A DNA stretch of 64,000 nucleotides, from positions 124,001-188,000 of the forward strand of contig NZ_JAPVQY010000001.1 in the NCBI RefSeq assembly GCF_027257875.1. Reading direction: 5' to 3'. The position numbers and the translations under genes were made by a program. The notes under the pieces were generated by a model. The model ran no database searches and was not told the DNA's origin. It saw nothing but the letters and a program-made list of their open reading frames with translations. Position 1 is the stretch's first letter. Each line of letters begins with the position of its first letter. Of this stretch, positions 16,926 through 25,633 are shown piece by piece. The stretch is from Burkholderia sp. IMCC1007. GTDB lineage: Bacteria; Pseudomonadota; Gammaproteobacteria; Burkholderiales; Burkholderiaceae.

Positions 16926-18346
16926 ATATCGGGGGCGCCGCTGGTGCAGTGCTGAGCACGGTATCGGGCATTTCCAATCTGGCATCGTCGCTTGCGGGGC
17001 GTCTGGGTGGATCTGCTCAGTCTTATTTCCAACAGCTTCGGCCGGCGTCTTATCGGGGCGTTCCGTTCGTATCGTTGGGAAGTGAATCGTCGTTTGGGCG
17101 CCGCAATCAGACGCACGAGTATCCGCAACGTGATACGCCATGGATTGAGGATCTCGGCCGCGGCGCGCGTCGGATCCGCATGTATGGATTTGTGATCGGT
17201 GACGACGTCATCGCGCAACGCGACCTGATGATCGCTGCGGTCGAGACTATCGGTGATGGCGAGCTGGTGCATCCAACGCTTGGTCGTCTAACCGTGAACA
17301 TTGGTGGATTCCGGAGCATAGAGCGCTGGGAAGCTGGACGTTACTTCGAGTTTCATTTCGAGTTTGTCCAGAGCGGACAACGCACGTATCCGACAGCTCA
17401 GACCGCTACGCTCCAGTCGGTGCTGAATGCCGTGACCGGGCTCAACGTCGCGGCAGCGGTCGATTTTGCGAAGGCGGCGTTGAATGAGATCTCCTACGGA
17501 GCCGCGGTGCTTGGCGCTGTCGTGGACACTGCCCTGGGTTGGTACAACTTTGCGATCGGCATAGTCGGAGACGCGCGCAATCTGTTTCAGCTGCTTTTCA
17601 GCTTGCCGGGCGAATTCGGCCGTTTCTTCGGAAGCTCGACCGTCCCGACGTTTAGCAAAAGCCCAAGTGCGCCCGCGCAATCGGGGCAGACGGTGCAGTC
17701 ATTAACTGACAGTGCGACAAGTGCCAGGGCGAATGTGAGCGCAGCTGCTGCAGCGCTCGATTCTGCAGCGCGCAGCTTCAGCGCGCCGACGATTGATGGC
17801 TTCACCGCGGCTGTTCAAGGGGTAACGGCTGCTGTTTTGGCGGCGACGAGCGATCCGAGCGATTCGATGCGACTTCTATCGACGCTCTCGACGTTCACTC
17901 CGTCGGCTGTAACGACGAATTCTGTCATTGGGTCGGCGATGGGGAGCATGCAGACGGCGTGCAGCTCCCTGTTCCGTCGTGCATCGATCGGTGCTGTCGC
18001 CCAGGCGTCTGCCTCCTATCAGCCGACGTCGAGTGACGACGCGGCGCGCGTGCGCGATTTTGTCACTGGACTGATTGACGCCGAGATGACGATCGCTGGC
18101 GACAACGGGGAAGACGAGACCTATGAAGGGCTGTCGACGTTACGTGGCGCGGTCGTCGCTGATCTGAACAAGCGTGGCGCCGGCTTGGCATCTATCGAGG
18201 CGTTTCAATTTCCGGCGCCGATGCCTGCATTGGCTCTTGCGGCGCGGATCTATCGTGATCCGACGCGAGCAGATGAACTCGTTGCACAGGCGAACCCGGT
18301 GCATCCGGCGTTCATGCCGACGTCCTTCAAGGCTCTTTCGAACTGA
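16922..18346 (+). CDS. DNA circularisation protein N-like
   Basis: A 474-residue protein; the conserved N-terminal DNA_circ_N domain spans residues about 25-130 (LRPASYRGVPFVSLGSESSF, IGDDVIAQRDLMIAAVETIG, ELVHPTLGRLTVNIGGFRSI). The middle is helical with Ala-rich repeats (residues 260-330). Mu N protein is the reference and acts at the tail end. In Mu it lies after the tape measure; here it precedes the tape measure. Confidence 0.8.
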   Translation: MNIGGAAGAVLSTVSGISNLASSLAGRLGGSAQSYFQQLRPASYRGVPFVSLGSESSFGRRNQTHEYPQRDTPWIEDLGRGARRIRMYGFVIGDDVIAQRDLMIAAVETIGDGELVHPTLGRLTVNIGGFRSIERWEAGRYFEFHFEFVQSGQRTYPTAQTATLQSVLNAVTGLNVAAAVDFAKAALNEISYGAAVLGAVVDTALGWYNFAIGIVGDARNLFQLLFSLPGEFGRFFGSSTVPTFSKSPSAPAQSGQTVQSLTDSATSARANVSAAAAALDSAARSFSAPTIDGFTAAVQGVTAAVLAATSDPSDSMRLLSTLSTFTPSAVTTNSVIGSAMGSMQTACSSLFRRASIGAVAQASASYQPTSSDDAARVRDFVTGLIDAEMTIAGDNGEDETYEGLSTLRGAVVADLNKRGAGLASIEAFQFPAPMPALALAARIYRDPTRADELVAQANPVHPAFMPTSFKALSN

Positions 18347-18361
18347 TTTTTGCGCGGCTCT

Positions 18362-20011
18362 ATGGCAAGCAGAATTTCGATCGCGATTACCGCGAAGAAC
18401 CAGGCGTCTGGCCCGATCGCTCAGGTCCAGAACAGCCTGGCGAAGCTCCAGGCGCAGGCGAGGACGGGCGGTCTGAGCAACCTCGGGCGAACGATCTCGC
18501 TCGGCTTGTCGTCTAACAGCGGAGCGATTTCCGAGATCGCAAGCTTCGTCGGCAAGGCCGGCATCATCGGCGGTGTTACGGCGCTGACGATGAAGATCGC
18601 GCAACTCGAGTCTCAATGGGCATCTTCGGTACGTTCGATGAACAACCTCGGCATTCGAACCGGCTTGCCGACGACGACGGCCTATGGAGTGCAATATGCG
18701 GGACGCCTGGCGGGTCTCTCGCCTGAGCAGGCGAATGCGGGCGTCGAGCAGGTCCGGCAAACCTACAGCGATGCTCTGAACAATCGGAACCGGGAGGCGC
18801 TGAAGCGCTACCAGGCCGCAGGTGTCTCGACCAATCCGGCTCGACTGGATTCGATCGAGACCGTGCTGGAAAAGCTCGCTGCGTATTCGGAATCGCTCAG
18901 GAAGCAAGGGAAATATGGTGGCGCGCAGAATTTCCTGAACGCGGCAGGGGCAGGATCGCTAATCGACTTCCTGAATCGCGGGCCGGCCCAGGTAGCGGCC
19001 GATCTGCAGGCAGCGAAGGCGTACATTCCGAACGAGCAGGATATTCAGCGTGCGCGCGAGTATGCGGATGCCTCGGCAAAGCTGGGCATCACATACGACC
19101 GGTTGAAGACGACCATCTTGAGCGGCTTGGAACCGGCACTGAATTCCCTGTTGAACGGGATTCAGTTCTTCTTCGATGCGTCGGCCGGCCGCGGTCGGCC
19201 GCCATCTCAGCCGAATGGCTCTGACGGCACCGAGCAGAGGCTCTGGGATGGATTCGAGCGCGTCGGGAACGCGCTTCGAGGGAACGGCCGCTATACGATG
19301 GCGCAGCTCAACGACAAGACCATCGTTGGAAATGGCGCTCGCCTCGAGGATGCTCGGTCGATGGTCGAGTGGTATGTCAACCACGGCCTCTCGCGTGAGC
19401 GTGCGATAGGGATGGCGGCGAACGCTTATCGCGAGAGCAGCTTCAATGAGCGCGCGGAAAATGATACTGGACATGTTGGCCTCTTCCAGTGGGACAAGGC
19501 GCGGCAGAAGATCTACGAGCAGAATTTCGGACGGCCACTTGCACTTGCTTCTCGCGACGAGCAGCTCGGCTACTCGCTCTGGGAGCTGCAGCACCACGAG
19601 TCGAATGCCGGTCGTGCTTTGGCAGAGTCGAATGATGCCGCAACCGCAGCGATGCGAATCTCAACACTGTATGAGCGGCACGGCAATCCTGAAGAGAACG
19701 TGCGCCGAGCGGCAATCGCTCAAGGTCTTGATGCGCAGCTCGCGGAAGTGCGCGTCCCGCCGTTGTATGGCCGCGCCGACGGCGCGACCAATGGCAGTCG
19801 TAGCCAGGGCGCGGATCAAAACGAGGATATGCAGCCGGCCGCTGCCAGTGCCGAACCAGGGAAGGTCCGCATCGAGATCGTCCACAAGAATCCGCCGGCT
19901 GGAACGAGCGCAAACGTGACATCAACGTCGAACGTCGAAACTGACATAAAGACGGACCGTCAGCAGGCGCCATTGGGCGATCAATACGCATACTCACCTG
20001 GTAGTTTCTGA
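18362..20011 (+). CDS. Tape measure protein with phage tail lysozyme domain
   Basis: A protein of about 549 residues from ATG 18362 (a TTG at 18350 is also possible). The first 100 residues carry the helical TMP pattern (ISIAITAKNQASGPIAQVQN). Two hydrophobic stretches lie near residues 55-75. Residues about 330-440 form a tail lysozyme domain: VEWYVNHGLSRERAIGMAAN, then ESSFN and GHVGLFQWD, LGYSLWELQHHESNAG. This domain would digest peptidoglycan during entry. Only about 550 residues long, the protein predicts a short tail. Confidence 0.7.
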   Translation: MASRISIAITAKNQASGPIAQVQNSLAKLQAQARTGGLSNLGRTISLGLSSNSGAISEIASFVGKAGIIGGVTALTMKIAQLESQWASSVRSMNNLGIRTGLPTTTAYGVQYAGRLAGLSPEQANAGVEQVRQTYSDALNNRNREALKRYQAAGVSTNPARLDSIETVLEKLAAYSESLRKQGKYGGAQNFLNAAGAGSLIDFLNRGPAQVAADLQAAKAYIPNEQDIQRAREYADASAKLGITYDRLKTTILSGLEPALNSLLNGIQFFFDASAGRGRPPSQPNGSDGTEQRLWDGFERVGNALRGNGRYTMAQLNDKTIVGNGARLEDARSMVEWYVNHGLSRERAIGMAANAYRESSFNERAENDTGHVGLFQWDKARQKIYEQNFGRPLALASRDEQLGYSLWELQHHESNAGRALAESNDAATAAMRISTLYERHGNPEENVRRAAIAQGLDAQLAEVRVPPLYGRADGATNGSRSQGADQNEDMQPAAASAEPGKVRIEIVHKNPPAGTSANVTSTSNVETDIKTDRQQAPLGDQYAYSPGSF

Positions 20012-21153
20012 TGCCGAATGCAGACCGTATCGTCGACGCCGTGGGCCCTAAGCCCGCGGCAGTTGAAGTGCGCGTCTTGCTTACGCAAGATGGGTTGATG
20101 CTCACCGGGTGGAAGGCCGTTCGCATCACACGGTCAATCGAAGTTGCGACCTCGTTTTTCGTCCTCACGTGCTCGTCCGATGCAAACACGCTGAAGTTGG
20201 TATCGCGTGAAGGGGCGCCGGTCACGATTTCGATCGGAGACGATGTCGTGTTGACGGGGTATGTCGAGACTGTCGAATCGATCATGACCCCGCGCACGCA
20301 CGACATCGTCATTTCGGGCCGCGGAAAGCTGGCTGATCTAGTCGATTGCTCCTGCCGTATCGACAAGATCAATCCGAATACGTCGCTTGTTGCGCTGTGC
20401 AAGACGATCGTGGAGCCATATTCGGTAAGTGTGGTTGTGCCTGACAACGGCACGCAAGCGATTCTCGACCAGGTTCCAGCACTTCCGCGTCAGCTTGTAA
20501 GCATCACCGAGACCGCATGGGAGGTGATCGAGCGGTATGCACGCTATTGCGGAGTCTTGATCTTCGAGAGCGCAAAGGGTGAGCTGACGATCTCAATCGC
20601 CGGAGCCGAGCAGGGCGACTCGGGCGTCGCAGTCGGCGAAAACACCGAGGCGATCACGTGCACGAAGACGACGCTCGGCACGTTCAGTACGTTCAATGCG
20701 GTTCTCAGCGCATACAGCATGGGCGCCGAAGACGAAGGCGTTACGAACCTACCGGCCGTCACAGTGATCGCAAAAAGCACGACGAATAGGCTTCGTCCGA
20801 TCTACTTTGTCGCGGAGCTTAGCGCGACGGATCCTCGGTTTATCGAGAAGCGCGTGAACTGGATGGCGTCGCGTTCATATGGCCGCTCTCGGCGCGTCCG
20901 CGTGTTGGCGGATAACTGGCGCGACGCCGATGGTGTTCCGTGGACTCCAAACATCAATTACCCGGTGTCGGCGCCCGCTGTCGGGGTGCCCGACGGCACG
21001 ATGCTCCTGCTTGCGGAGGTGACATACATCCTCAACGAGAACGGAACGCATGCAGAGCTGGTGTTCGGGCCGCGACAGGGCTTCCTGCCTGAGCCAGTAG
21101 CGTTCGATACGCTGCCGATGGACGAATTGACGCAGCCCCCTACGGAGCGGTGA
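20011..21153 (+). CDS. Baseplate hub protein P (Mu gp44-like)
   Basis: A 380-residue hub protein, in order after the tape measure. The pattern VEVRVLLTQDGLMLTGWKAV, SFFVLTCSSD, GDDVVLTGYVETVESIMTPR, HDIVISGRGKLADLVDCSC fits gpP/gp44 (gp27-like fold). The C-terminal YILNENGTHAELVFGPRQGF is typical. It overlaps the spike gene by one base. Confidence 0.85.
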   Translation: MPNADRIVDAVGPKPAAVEVRVLLTQDGLMLTGWKAVRITRSIEVATSFFVLTCSSDANTLKLVSREGAPVTISIGDDVVLTGYVETVESIMTPRTHDIVISGRGKLADLVDCSCRIDKINPNTSLVALCKTIVEPYSVSVVVPDNGTQAILDQVPALPRQLVSITETAWEVIERYARYCGVLIFESAKGELTISIAGAEQGDSGVAVGENTEAITCTKTTLGTFSTFNAVLSAYSMGAEDEGVTNLPAVTVIAKSTTNRLRPIYFVAELSATDPRFIEKRVNWMASRSYGRSRRVRVLADNWRDADGVPWTPNINYPVSAPAVGVPDGTMLLLAEVTYILNENGTHAELVFGPRQGFLPEPVAFDTLPMDELTQPPTER

Positions 21154-21716
21154 TGCTGGGAGATCTCAACAGGCTTGCGCGCCGGGTGTTGTTGATGCTG
21201 GCGCGAGGGACGATCGCGCTTGTCGACGATACAAAACCAGTGCAGATGGTTCAGGTCCGCGTGAATGGGCTTGAGCTTCTTCCTGACCTGCCGCGGTTTG
21301 CCGAATACGGGTATGTATCCAACCCGCCGGCAGGATCGCAAGCGATCGTCGGGTCGAAAAATGGCGATCGCAACGATGGAATCGTGATCGCGACATCGAA
21401 TGCGAAATTTCGAATGACGGGGCTCGCGACAGGGGAGGTCGCAATCCATGACGACAAGGGGCAGGCGGTATATCTGACAGCGTCAGGGATCATCGTGAAT
21501 GGTGGCGGCAAGCCAATCACGCTGACGAACGCGCCGGAAGTGTTCGCAGACACACAATTGCTCAAGGTAAAGGGCGACGTGCTGGACAACTGCGAGACGA
21601 ACACGCGGACGATGGCCGGTATGCGAGAAGTTGCAAACACGCATACGCACGATGTTGTGAGTGTGCAAGGTGGCGGCGATACGCGTACGTCGAACGCTCC
21701 GAATCAGCTGGAGTAA
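21153..21716 (+). CDS. Baseplate spike protein V (Mu gp45-like)
   Basis: A 187-residue protein starting on ATGA with the hub stop (the GTG at 21150 is an alternative). The OB-type start (MVQVRVNGLELLPDLPRFAE, then YVSNPPAGSQAIVGSKNGDR) and the repeated beta C-terminus (VKGDVLDNCETNTRTMAG, then THTHDVVSVQGGGDTRTS) match Mu gp45. The C-terminal THTHD may bind a metal ion at the spike tip. Confidence 0.88.
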   Translation: MLGDLNRLARRVLLMLARGTIALVDDTKPVQMVQVRVNGLELLPDLPRFAEYGYVSNPPAGSQAIVGSKNGDRNDGIVIATSNAKFRMTGLATGEVAIHDDKGQAVYLTASGIIVNGGGKPITLTNAPEVFADTQLLKVKGDVLDNCETNTRTMAGMREVANTHTHDVVSVQGGGDTRTSNAPNQLE

Positions 21717-21719
21717 TAC

Positions 21720-22166
21720 ATGCCCGACATCACCGTTATCTGGGACGTGGACAATAGCCGTGGTGATTGGGAGTTCGTCGCACCGGCTCTCGTTACTGGC
21801 AATGATTTACCGAGCGCCGTACTTATCAGCCTCTTCACGGATCGCGCTGCCAATCCGGATGACGCGATTCCAGATGGGTCCGGCGATCCTCGCGGGTGGT
21901 GGGGCGATATTGGCGAGGACAAGCCCATAGGATCACGCCTATGGTTGCTCGATCGGTCAAAGCAAACGCAGGAAGTGCTTAGCGACGCTCGCGATTACAT
22001 CTTCGAGGCCCTGCAGTGGCTGGTCGATGATGGTGTGGTGGCCAGCATCGATGCGCAGACGCAGTGGGTGCGCGACACGTTTCTCGGTGCGCAGATCGTC
22101 CTATATCAACCCAACGGCTCGCAGATCTCCATGACGTACGCATGGGCCTGGAAACAGCTCTCCTGA
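21720..22166 (+). CDS. Baseplate protein W (Mu gp46-like)
   Basis: A 148-residue protein with the typical gp46 start (TVIWDVDNSRGDWEF) and the conserved GDPRGWWGD and IGSRLWLLDRSKQ motifs. It belongs to the gp25-like baseplate wedge group. Two bases separate it from the J gene. Confidence 0.9.
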   Translation: MPDITVIWDVDNSRGDWEFVAPALVTGNDLPSAVLISLFTDRAANPDDAIPDGSGDPRGWWGDIGEDKPIGSRLWLLDRSKQTQEVLSDARDYIFEALQWLVDDGVVASIDAQTQWVRDTFLGAQIVLYQPNGSQISMTYAWAWKQLS

Positions 22167-22167
22167 T

Positions 22168-23331
22168 ATGCCATTCCAAAGAAAAACGCTTTCCACTTTG
22201 ATGTCGGAGGTGGCGGCCGACATTTCGTCATCCCTCCAAGGTGCCGACGCGCTGCTCCGGATGGCAGTGCTCCGGGTCATCGGCAAAGTGCAAGCCGGGA
22301 TGTCCAACTTGCACTACGGCTACCTGGACTGGATCGCCAAGATGGCGGTCCCGTTTACCGCAGAGGACGAATATCTGGAGGGCTGGGCCGCGCTGAAGAA
22401 GGTTTATCGAAAGGTCGCATCTCAGGCGCAACTTACGGCTCAGTTCCAGGGCGCAACGGACGCAGTTTTGAGCTCGGGGACGCCTGTCGTTCGCGGTGAT
22501 GGCGTTTCATATACGGTATCGACGACTGGAACAGTCGGTTCCGGCGGAACGGTCTCGGTGACGATCGTAGCTGACGTCGCCGGCTCGTCGGGCAATGCGG
22601 ACGTTGGCACAGCCGTATCGCTCGGAGCCGCAGTCAGCGGCATTCAGACGAGCGGCACGATTACCGGAAATGTGGCCGCCGGCGATGACATTGAGACGAA
22701 CGATAGTTTGCGCGGCCGCATGCTTGAGGCCTTTCAGAATACGCCGCAGGGGGGCGATCCGCGGGATTACGTGAAGTGGGCGACCGACGTTCCTGGCGTG
22801 ACTCGTGCCTGGTGCGCGCCGAACGGGTTTGGTGCTGGAACGGTGGTGCTCTACACAATGTGGGACACGGCCGAGGCTGCGCATGGAGGATTCCCGCAAG
22901 GTACCAATGGTGTCTCTCAGTACGACCAAGGGCCCGGGGGTGTTCCTAGAGATACCGTCGCGTCGGGGGATCAACTGATTGTCGCCGATGCGATCGTTGC
23001 CGTTCAGCCGGTGACAGCTCTCCTGTATTCATGCGCGCCTATTGCAAACAGCATAACGATCAGCCTTGGCGGACTTGCATCGGCAACGACAGCAACCCGA
23101 CAGGCAGTCTTCTCGGCGATTTCGGATGTGTTCTTCCGGGACGGCGATCCTAAGGCTGGGACAGTCAATCGCGATGACATTTCAGCAGCTATCCGCTCCG
23201 TTGCTGGTACGAGCGGATTCCTGATTAACCAGATTCAGGGCGTGGTTGGTACGACTACGACGACGTATCCGGGAAATATCTCCAGTGGCATCGGCCAGCT
23301 TCCAGTTTTGGCAGCAGTGACGTATGACTGA
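22168..23331 (+). CDS. Baseplate J protein (Mu gp47-like)
   Basis: A 387-residue wedge protein. The N-terminal SSLQGADALLRMAVLRVIGK, AGMSNLHYGYLDWIAKMAVP and the central beta-rich VRGDGVSYTVSTTGTVGSGG, NTPQGGDPRDYVKWATDVPG are typical of gpJ/gp47. Length is normal. Order 45-46-47-48 matches Mu. Confidence 0.92.
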   Translation: MPFQRKTLSTLMSEVAADISSSLQGADALLRMAVLRVIGKVQAGMSNLHYGYLDWIAKMAVPFTAEDEYLEGWAALKKVYRKVASQAQLTAQFQGATDAVLSSGTPVVRGDGVSYTVSTTGTVGSGGTVSVTIVADVAGSSGNADVGTAVSLGAAVSGIQTSGTITGNVAAGDDIETNDSLRGRMLEAFQNTPQGGDPRDYVKWATDVPGVTRAWCAPNGFGAGTVVLYTMWDTAEAAHGGFPQGTNGVSQYDQGPGGVPRDTVASGDQLIVADAIVAVQPVTALLYSCAPIANSITISLGGLASATTATRQAVFSAISDVFFRDGDPKAGTVNRDDISAAIRSVAGTSGFLINQIQGVVGTTTTTYPGNISSGIGQLPVLAAVTYD

Positions 23332-23337
23332 GGATCC

Positions 23338-23994
23338 ATGCTCGCACCGAACTTCACTGCAGCCGACTTCCTGAAGGCGCTGCAAGGATTGCTCCCGCGT
23401 GGGCGGATTTGGCCCAGAGCGGACGACGCCGTGCAAACGCAGGTTTTATCTGGTCTGGCGCCCAGCTACGAACGTCAGACGGCCCGCGCTAACTACTTGT
23501 TGGTCGACGCGTTCCCTGGCACCGCCTATGAGTTGCTTCCGGAGTGGGAGGAAACCCTTGGGCTGCCTGATCCATGCGCCGGCGAGTCTCCGACGATTTC
23601 GAATCGCCAGGCGCAAGTGGTTATGCGATTGGCGAATAACGGCGGCCAGTCGATTGCGTTTTATTACGGCCAAGCCGCACTGATCGGCTGCTCGATCATC
23701 ATCGAACAGCAAGCGCCCTTCGGGATGGGGTCTTCGGGTATGGGCGACCCGATGGGAGGTTCCGAATGGGCCCATGTTTGGACAGTCTGGATACCTTTCA
23801 ATGACACGCCTGGGGCCGCGCAGTACTGGGGCAACGCGGTGCTCGAATGTGAATTTGAGACTTTGGCGCCGGCCCACACCGTCGTTCAATTCGCGGATTC
23901 AGCAGTGCTCTATTGGATGCTGGACCCTAACGGTGCCAGCCTTCTCGATCAAATCGTGAATGTGCAGCTTCCGTCTGCGCTGCAGTCTCTCTGA
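23338..23994 (+). CDS. Baseplate protein gp48-like (DUF2313, YmfQ)
   Basis: A 218-residue protein. FLKALQGLLPRGRIWPR near the start, ELLPEWEETLGLPDPC and a C-terminal CEFETLAPAHTVVQFAD are the DUF2313 pattern. It closes the baseplate group before the fibre genes. Confidence 0.9.
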   Translation: MLAPNFTAADFLKALQGLLPRGRIWPRADDAVQTQVLSGLAPSYERQTARANYLLVDAFPGTAYELLPEWEETLGLPDPCAGESPTISNRQAQVVMRLANNGGQSIAFYYGQAALIGCSIIIEQQAPFGMGSSGMGDPMGGSEWAHVWTVWIPFNDTPGAAQYWGNAVLECEFETLAPAHTVVQFADSAVLYWMLDPNGASLLDQIVNVQLPSALQSL

Positions 23995-24008
23995 CATCAG
24001 GATATTCG

Positions 24009-24818
24009 ATGTACCAATACGACGATCCGACTGTCGCGGCGGAAATGCCGGCGATGTCTACTTTGGGAACGCCGGGCTTCTTCACCGATGGCAACCCGCA
24101 GACGAGCGTGCCGCGCACCGTGTTGAGGTCGGAGTTCATGAACACGGTGATGATGGAGCTGCTGAACGTGCTTTCGGCTGGCAACGTCACGCCCGACAAG
24201 ACGAAGCGGAATCAACTTGCACTCGCGATCGAGAACATGATCTCGACTGCGGTCGAGGCCGCCGCTGGCCCGCAGCCGGGCGACATCAAGATATGGGCAG
24301 GCTCTGTGGCGGGCATTCCGGCTCGTTTCGGCCCTGGGTGGCATCTGGCCGATGGCCAGAATGGGACGATCAACCTGACCGATAAGTTCGTCGTCGGAGC
24401 CGGCGGAGCGTATGCCGTTGGCGACACGGGAGGCAATGCCTCGGTGACGCTGAACGTAAGTCAAATGCCAGCGCACAACCACGACGTAGAAGAGGAACCA
24501 CACGCTCACGGCACCACCGAGGAACCACACGCTCACGGTACCACCGAGGAACCACACGCTCATGAGGTTGTGATCGGCCGCGTCGGTGTCGTCGATACAA
24601 CTTACGGCCAAGGCAACGGACCATACAACAACGCCCAGGCCGACACCTATACGACGTCAGCGTCGTCTACTGGACTGACCGTGAACCCAGAAAGCACAGG
24701 CCTGACCGTCAAACCAGCAAGCACAGGTATTACGACGAAGAACGCCGGCCAAGGCGAATCGATCGACATTCTGCCGCCGTTCTACGCACTGTGCTTTGTG
24801 CAGTACACCGGCACCTAA
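24009..24818 (+). CDS. Tail fibre with collar-type C-terminus and His repeats
   Basis: A 269-residue fibre. Residues 1-85 are a probable attachment part (RTVLRSEFMNTVMMELLNVL). Residues about 95-165 resemble a phage tail collar domain (GDIKIWAGSVAGIPARFG, GWHLADGQNGTINLTDKFVV). Then a His-rich segment (MPAHNHDVEEEPHAHGTTEE) repeats EEPHAHGTT three times, and a second repeat set (STGLTVNPE, STGLTVKPA, STGITTKNA) follows before a hydrophobic end (IDILPPFYALCFVQY). The HAH/HNH motifs could bind metal ions in the trimer core, as in T4 long-tail-fibre tips. Confidence 0.8.
   Translation: MYQYDDPTVAAEMPAMSTLGTPGFFTDGNPQTSVPRTVLRSEFMNTVMMELLNVLSAGNVTPDKTKRNQLALAIENMISTAVEAAAGPQPGDIKIWAGSVAGIPARFGPGWHLADGQNGTINLTDKFVVGAGGAYAVGDTGGNASVTLNVSQMPAHNHDVEEEPHAHGTTEEPHAHGTTEEPHAHEVVIGRVGVVDTTYGQGNGPYNNAQADTYTTSASSTGLTVNPESTGLTVKPASTGITTKNAGQGESIDILPPFYALCFVQYTGT
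24492..24563 (+). repeat. 27-bp tandem repeat in the tail fibre gene
   Basis: Three copies (24492-24518, 24519-24545, partial 24546-24563) of a 27-base unit that encodes EEPHAHGTT. Copies 1 and 2 differ at one base. Whole codons repeat, so copy number changes keep the frame. Confidence 0.9.
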
Positions 24819-24845
24819 CCCGACTTCGAGCTTGATGGGAAAACG

Positions 24846-25196
24846 ATGAGCACTCCCCCTGATCAACTTCCTGCAGTTAACCAGCTTTTCCAACAGAATG
24901 CGGCGCGGATCGACAAGTTCGTCAACGGTAGTCCGACGGATTCGTACACCACGACCGGCGGACAAGTGGAGGTTCCATCAATTCAAAAATTTCTGGCTCA
25001 AAAAAGCCAAGAGATCAATCAGCAGGCTGATGGCGTTCTCGCAGATGCTACTGAGCAAGCAAATAATGCGGCCGCATCCGCAGCGGCCGCTGCTACTAGT
25101 GCTGCGGCAGCCAATCTCTTTACGGCTGGCGTGACTGACCTCGGGTCAATTTCCGACCCGGCGATTCAAACCTTCGACATGGGATCAATCGCATGA
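24846..25196 (+). CDS. Small fibre-associated protein
   Basis: A 116-residue protein. After a polar start, residues 45-90 (QKFLAQKSQEINQQADGVLA, then a poly-Ala run AAASAAAAATSAAAAN) look like a helical, coiled-coil stalk, as in phage fibre hinge proteins. It sits between a fibre and an Mtd-like protein and its stop overlaps the next ATG. No family assigned. Confidence 0.6.
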   Translation: MSTPPDQLPAVNQLFQQNAARIDKFVNGSPTDSYTTTGGQVEVPSIQKFLAQKSQEINQQADGVLADATEQANNAAASAAAAATSAAAANLFTAGVTDLGSISDPAIQTFDMGSIA

Positions 25197-25624
25197 GCAA
25201 CGTGCTTAAGCTGCGTCGCGGCAACAATGCTCAGACTGCAGCCTTCACCGGCGCATTGAGCGAAGTCACCCACAATACGGATGATGGCACGCTGCACGTG
25301 CATGACGGATCGACACCAGGCGGCATCATCGTGCAAAGCCCGCTGAATCAGCGGCTTCTTCAATGGGCATACTCCACGTCGTTTCGGCTCGTCAGTGCCA
25401 CGTACGACTCAAACAATGCCCTTGCCACGGCCAGCATCGTTTGGCCGGATGGCGCCACGGGAACTTTCACGACTGACGTCGCCAGTACCGCTTTCCCTGG
25501 TGCGGTGGATGCCTGGCATGCCACCTACGTTCAGGGCAGTGTCACGAAGACTGTCACGCAGCCGCAGGTTACCCGAAACTCTGCCGGGGTCATTACGCAG
25601 CAGCCCACCATTACCATTGCGTGA
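25193..25624 (+). CDS. Fibre protein with Mtd-like N-terminal domain
   Basis: A 143-residue protein. NVLKLRRGNNAQTAAFTGAL followed by EVTHNTDDGTLHVHDGSTPG is the N-terminal domain found in Mtd and many phage spike and fibre proteins, where it trimerises and attaches to the virion. The C-terminal half is strand-rich (SRATYDSNNALATASIVWP-like). Probably an adaptor for the tailspike downstream. Confidence 0.65.
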   Translation: MSNVLKLRRGNNAQTAAFTGALSEVTHNTDDGTLHVHDGSTPGGIIVQSPLNQRLLQWAYSTSFRLVSATYDSNNALATASIVWPDGATGTFTTDVASTAFPGAVDAWHATYVQGSVTKTVTQPQVTRNSAGVITQQPTITIA

Positions 25625-25633
25625 AGGATCACC

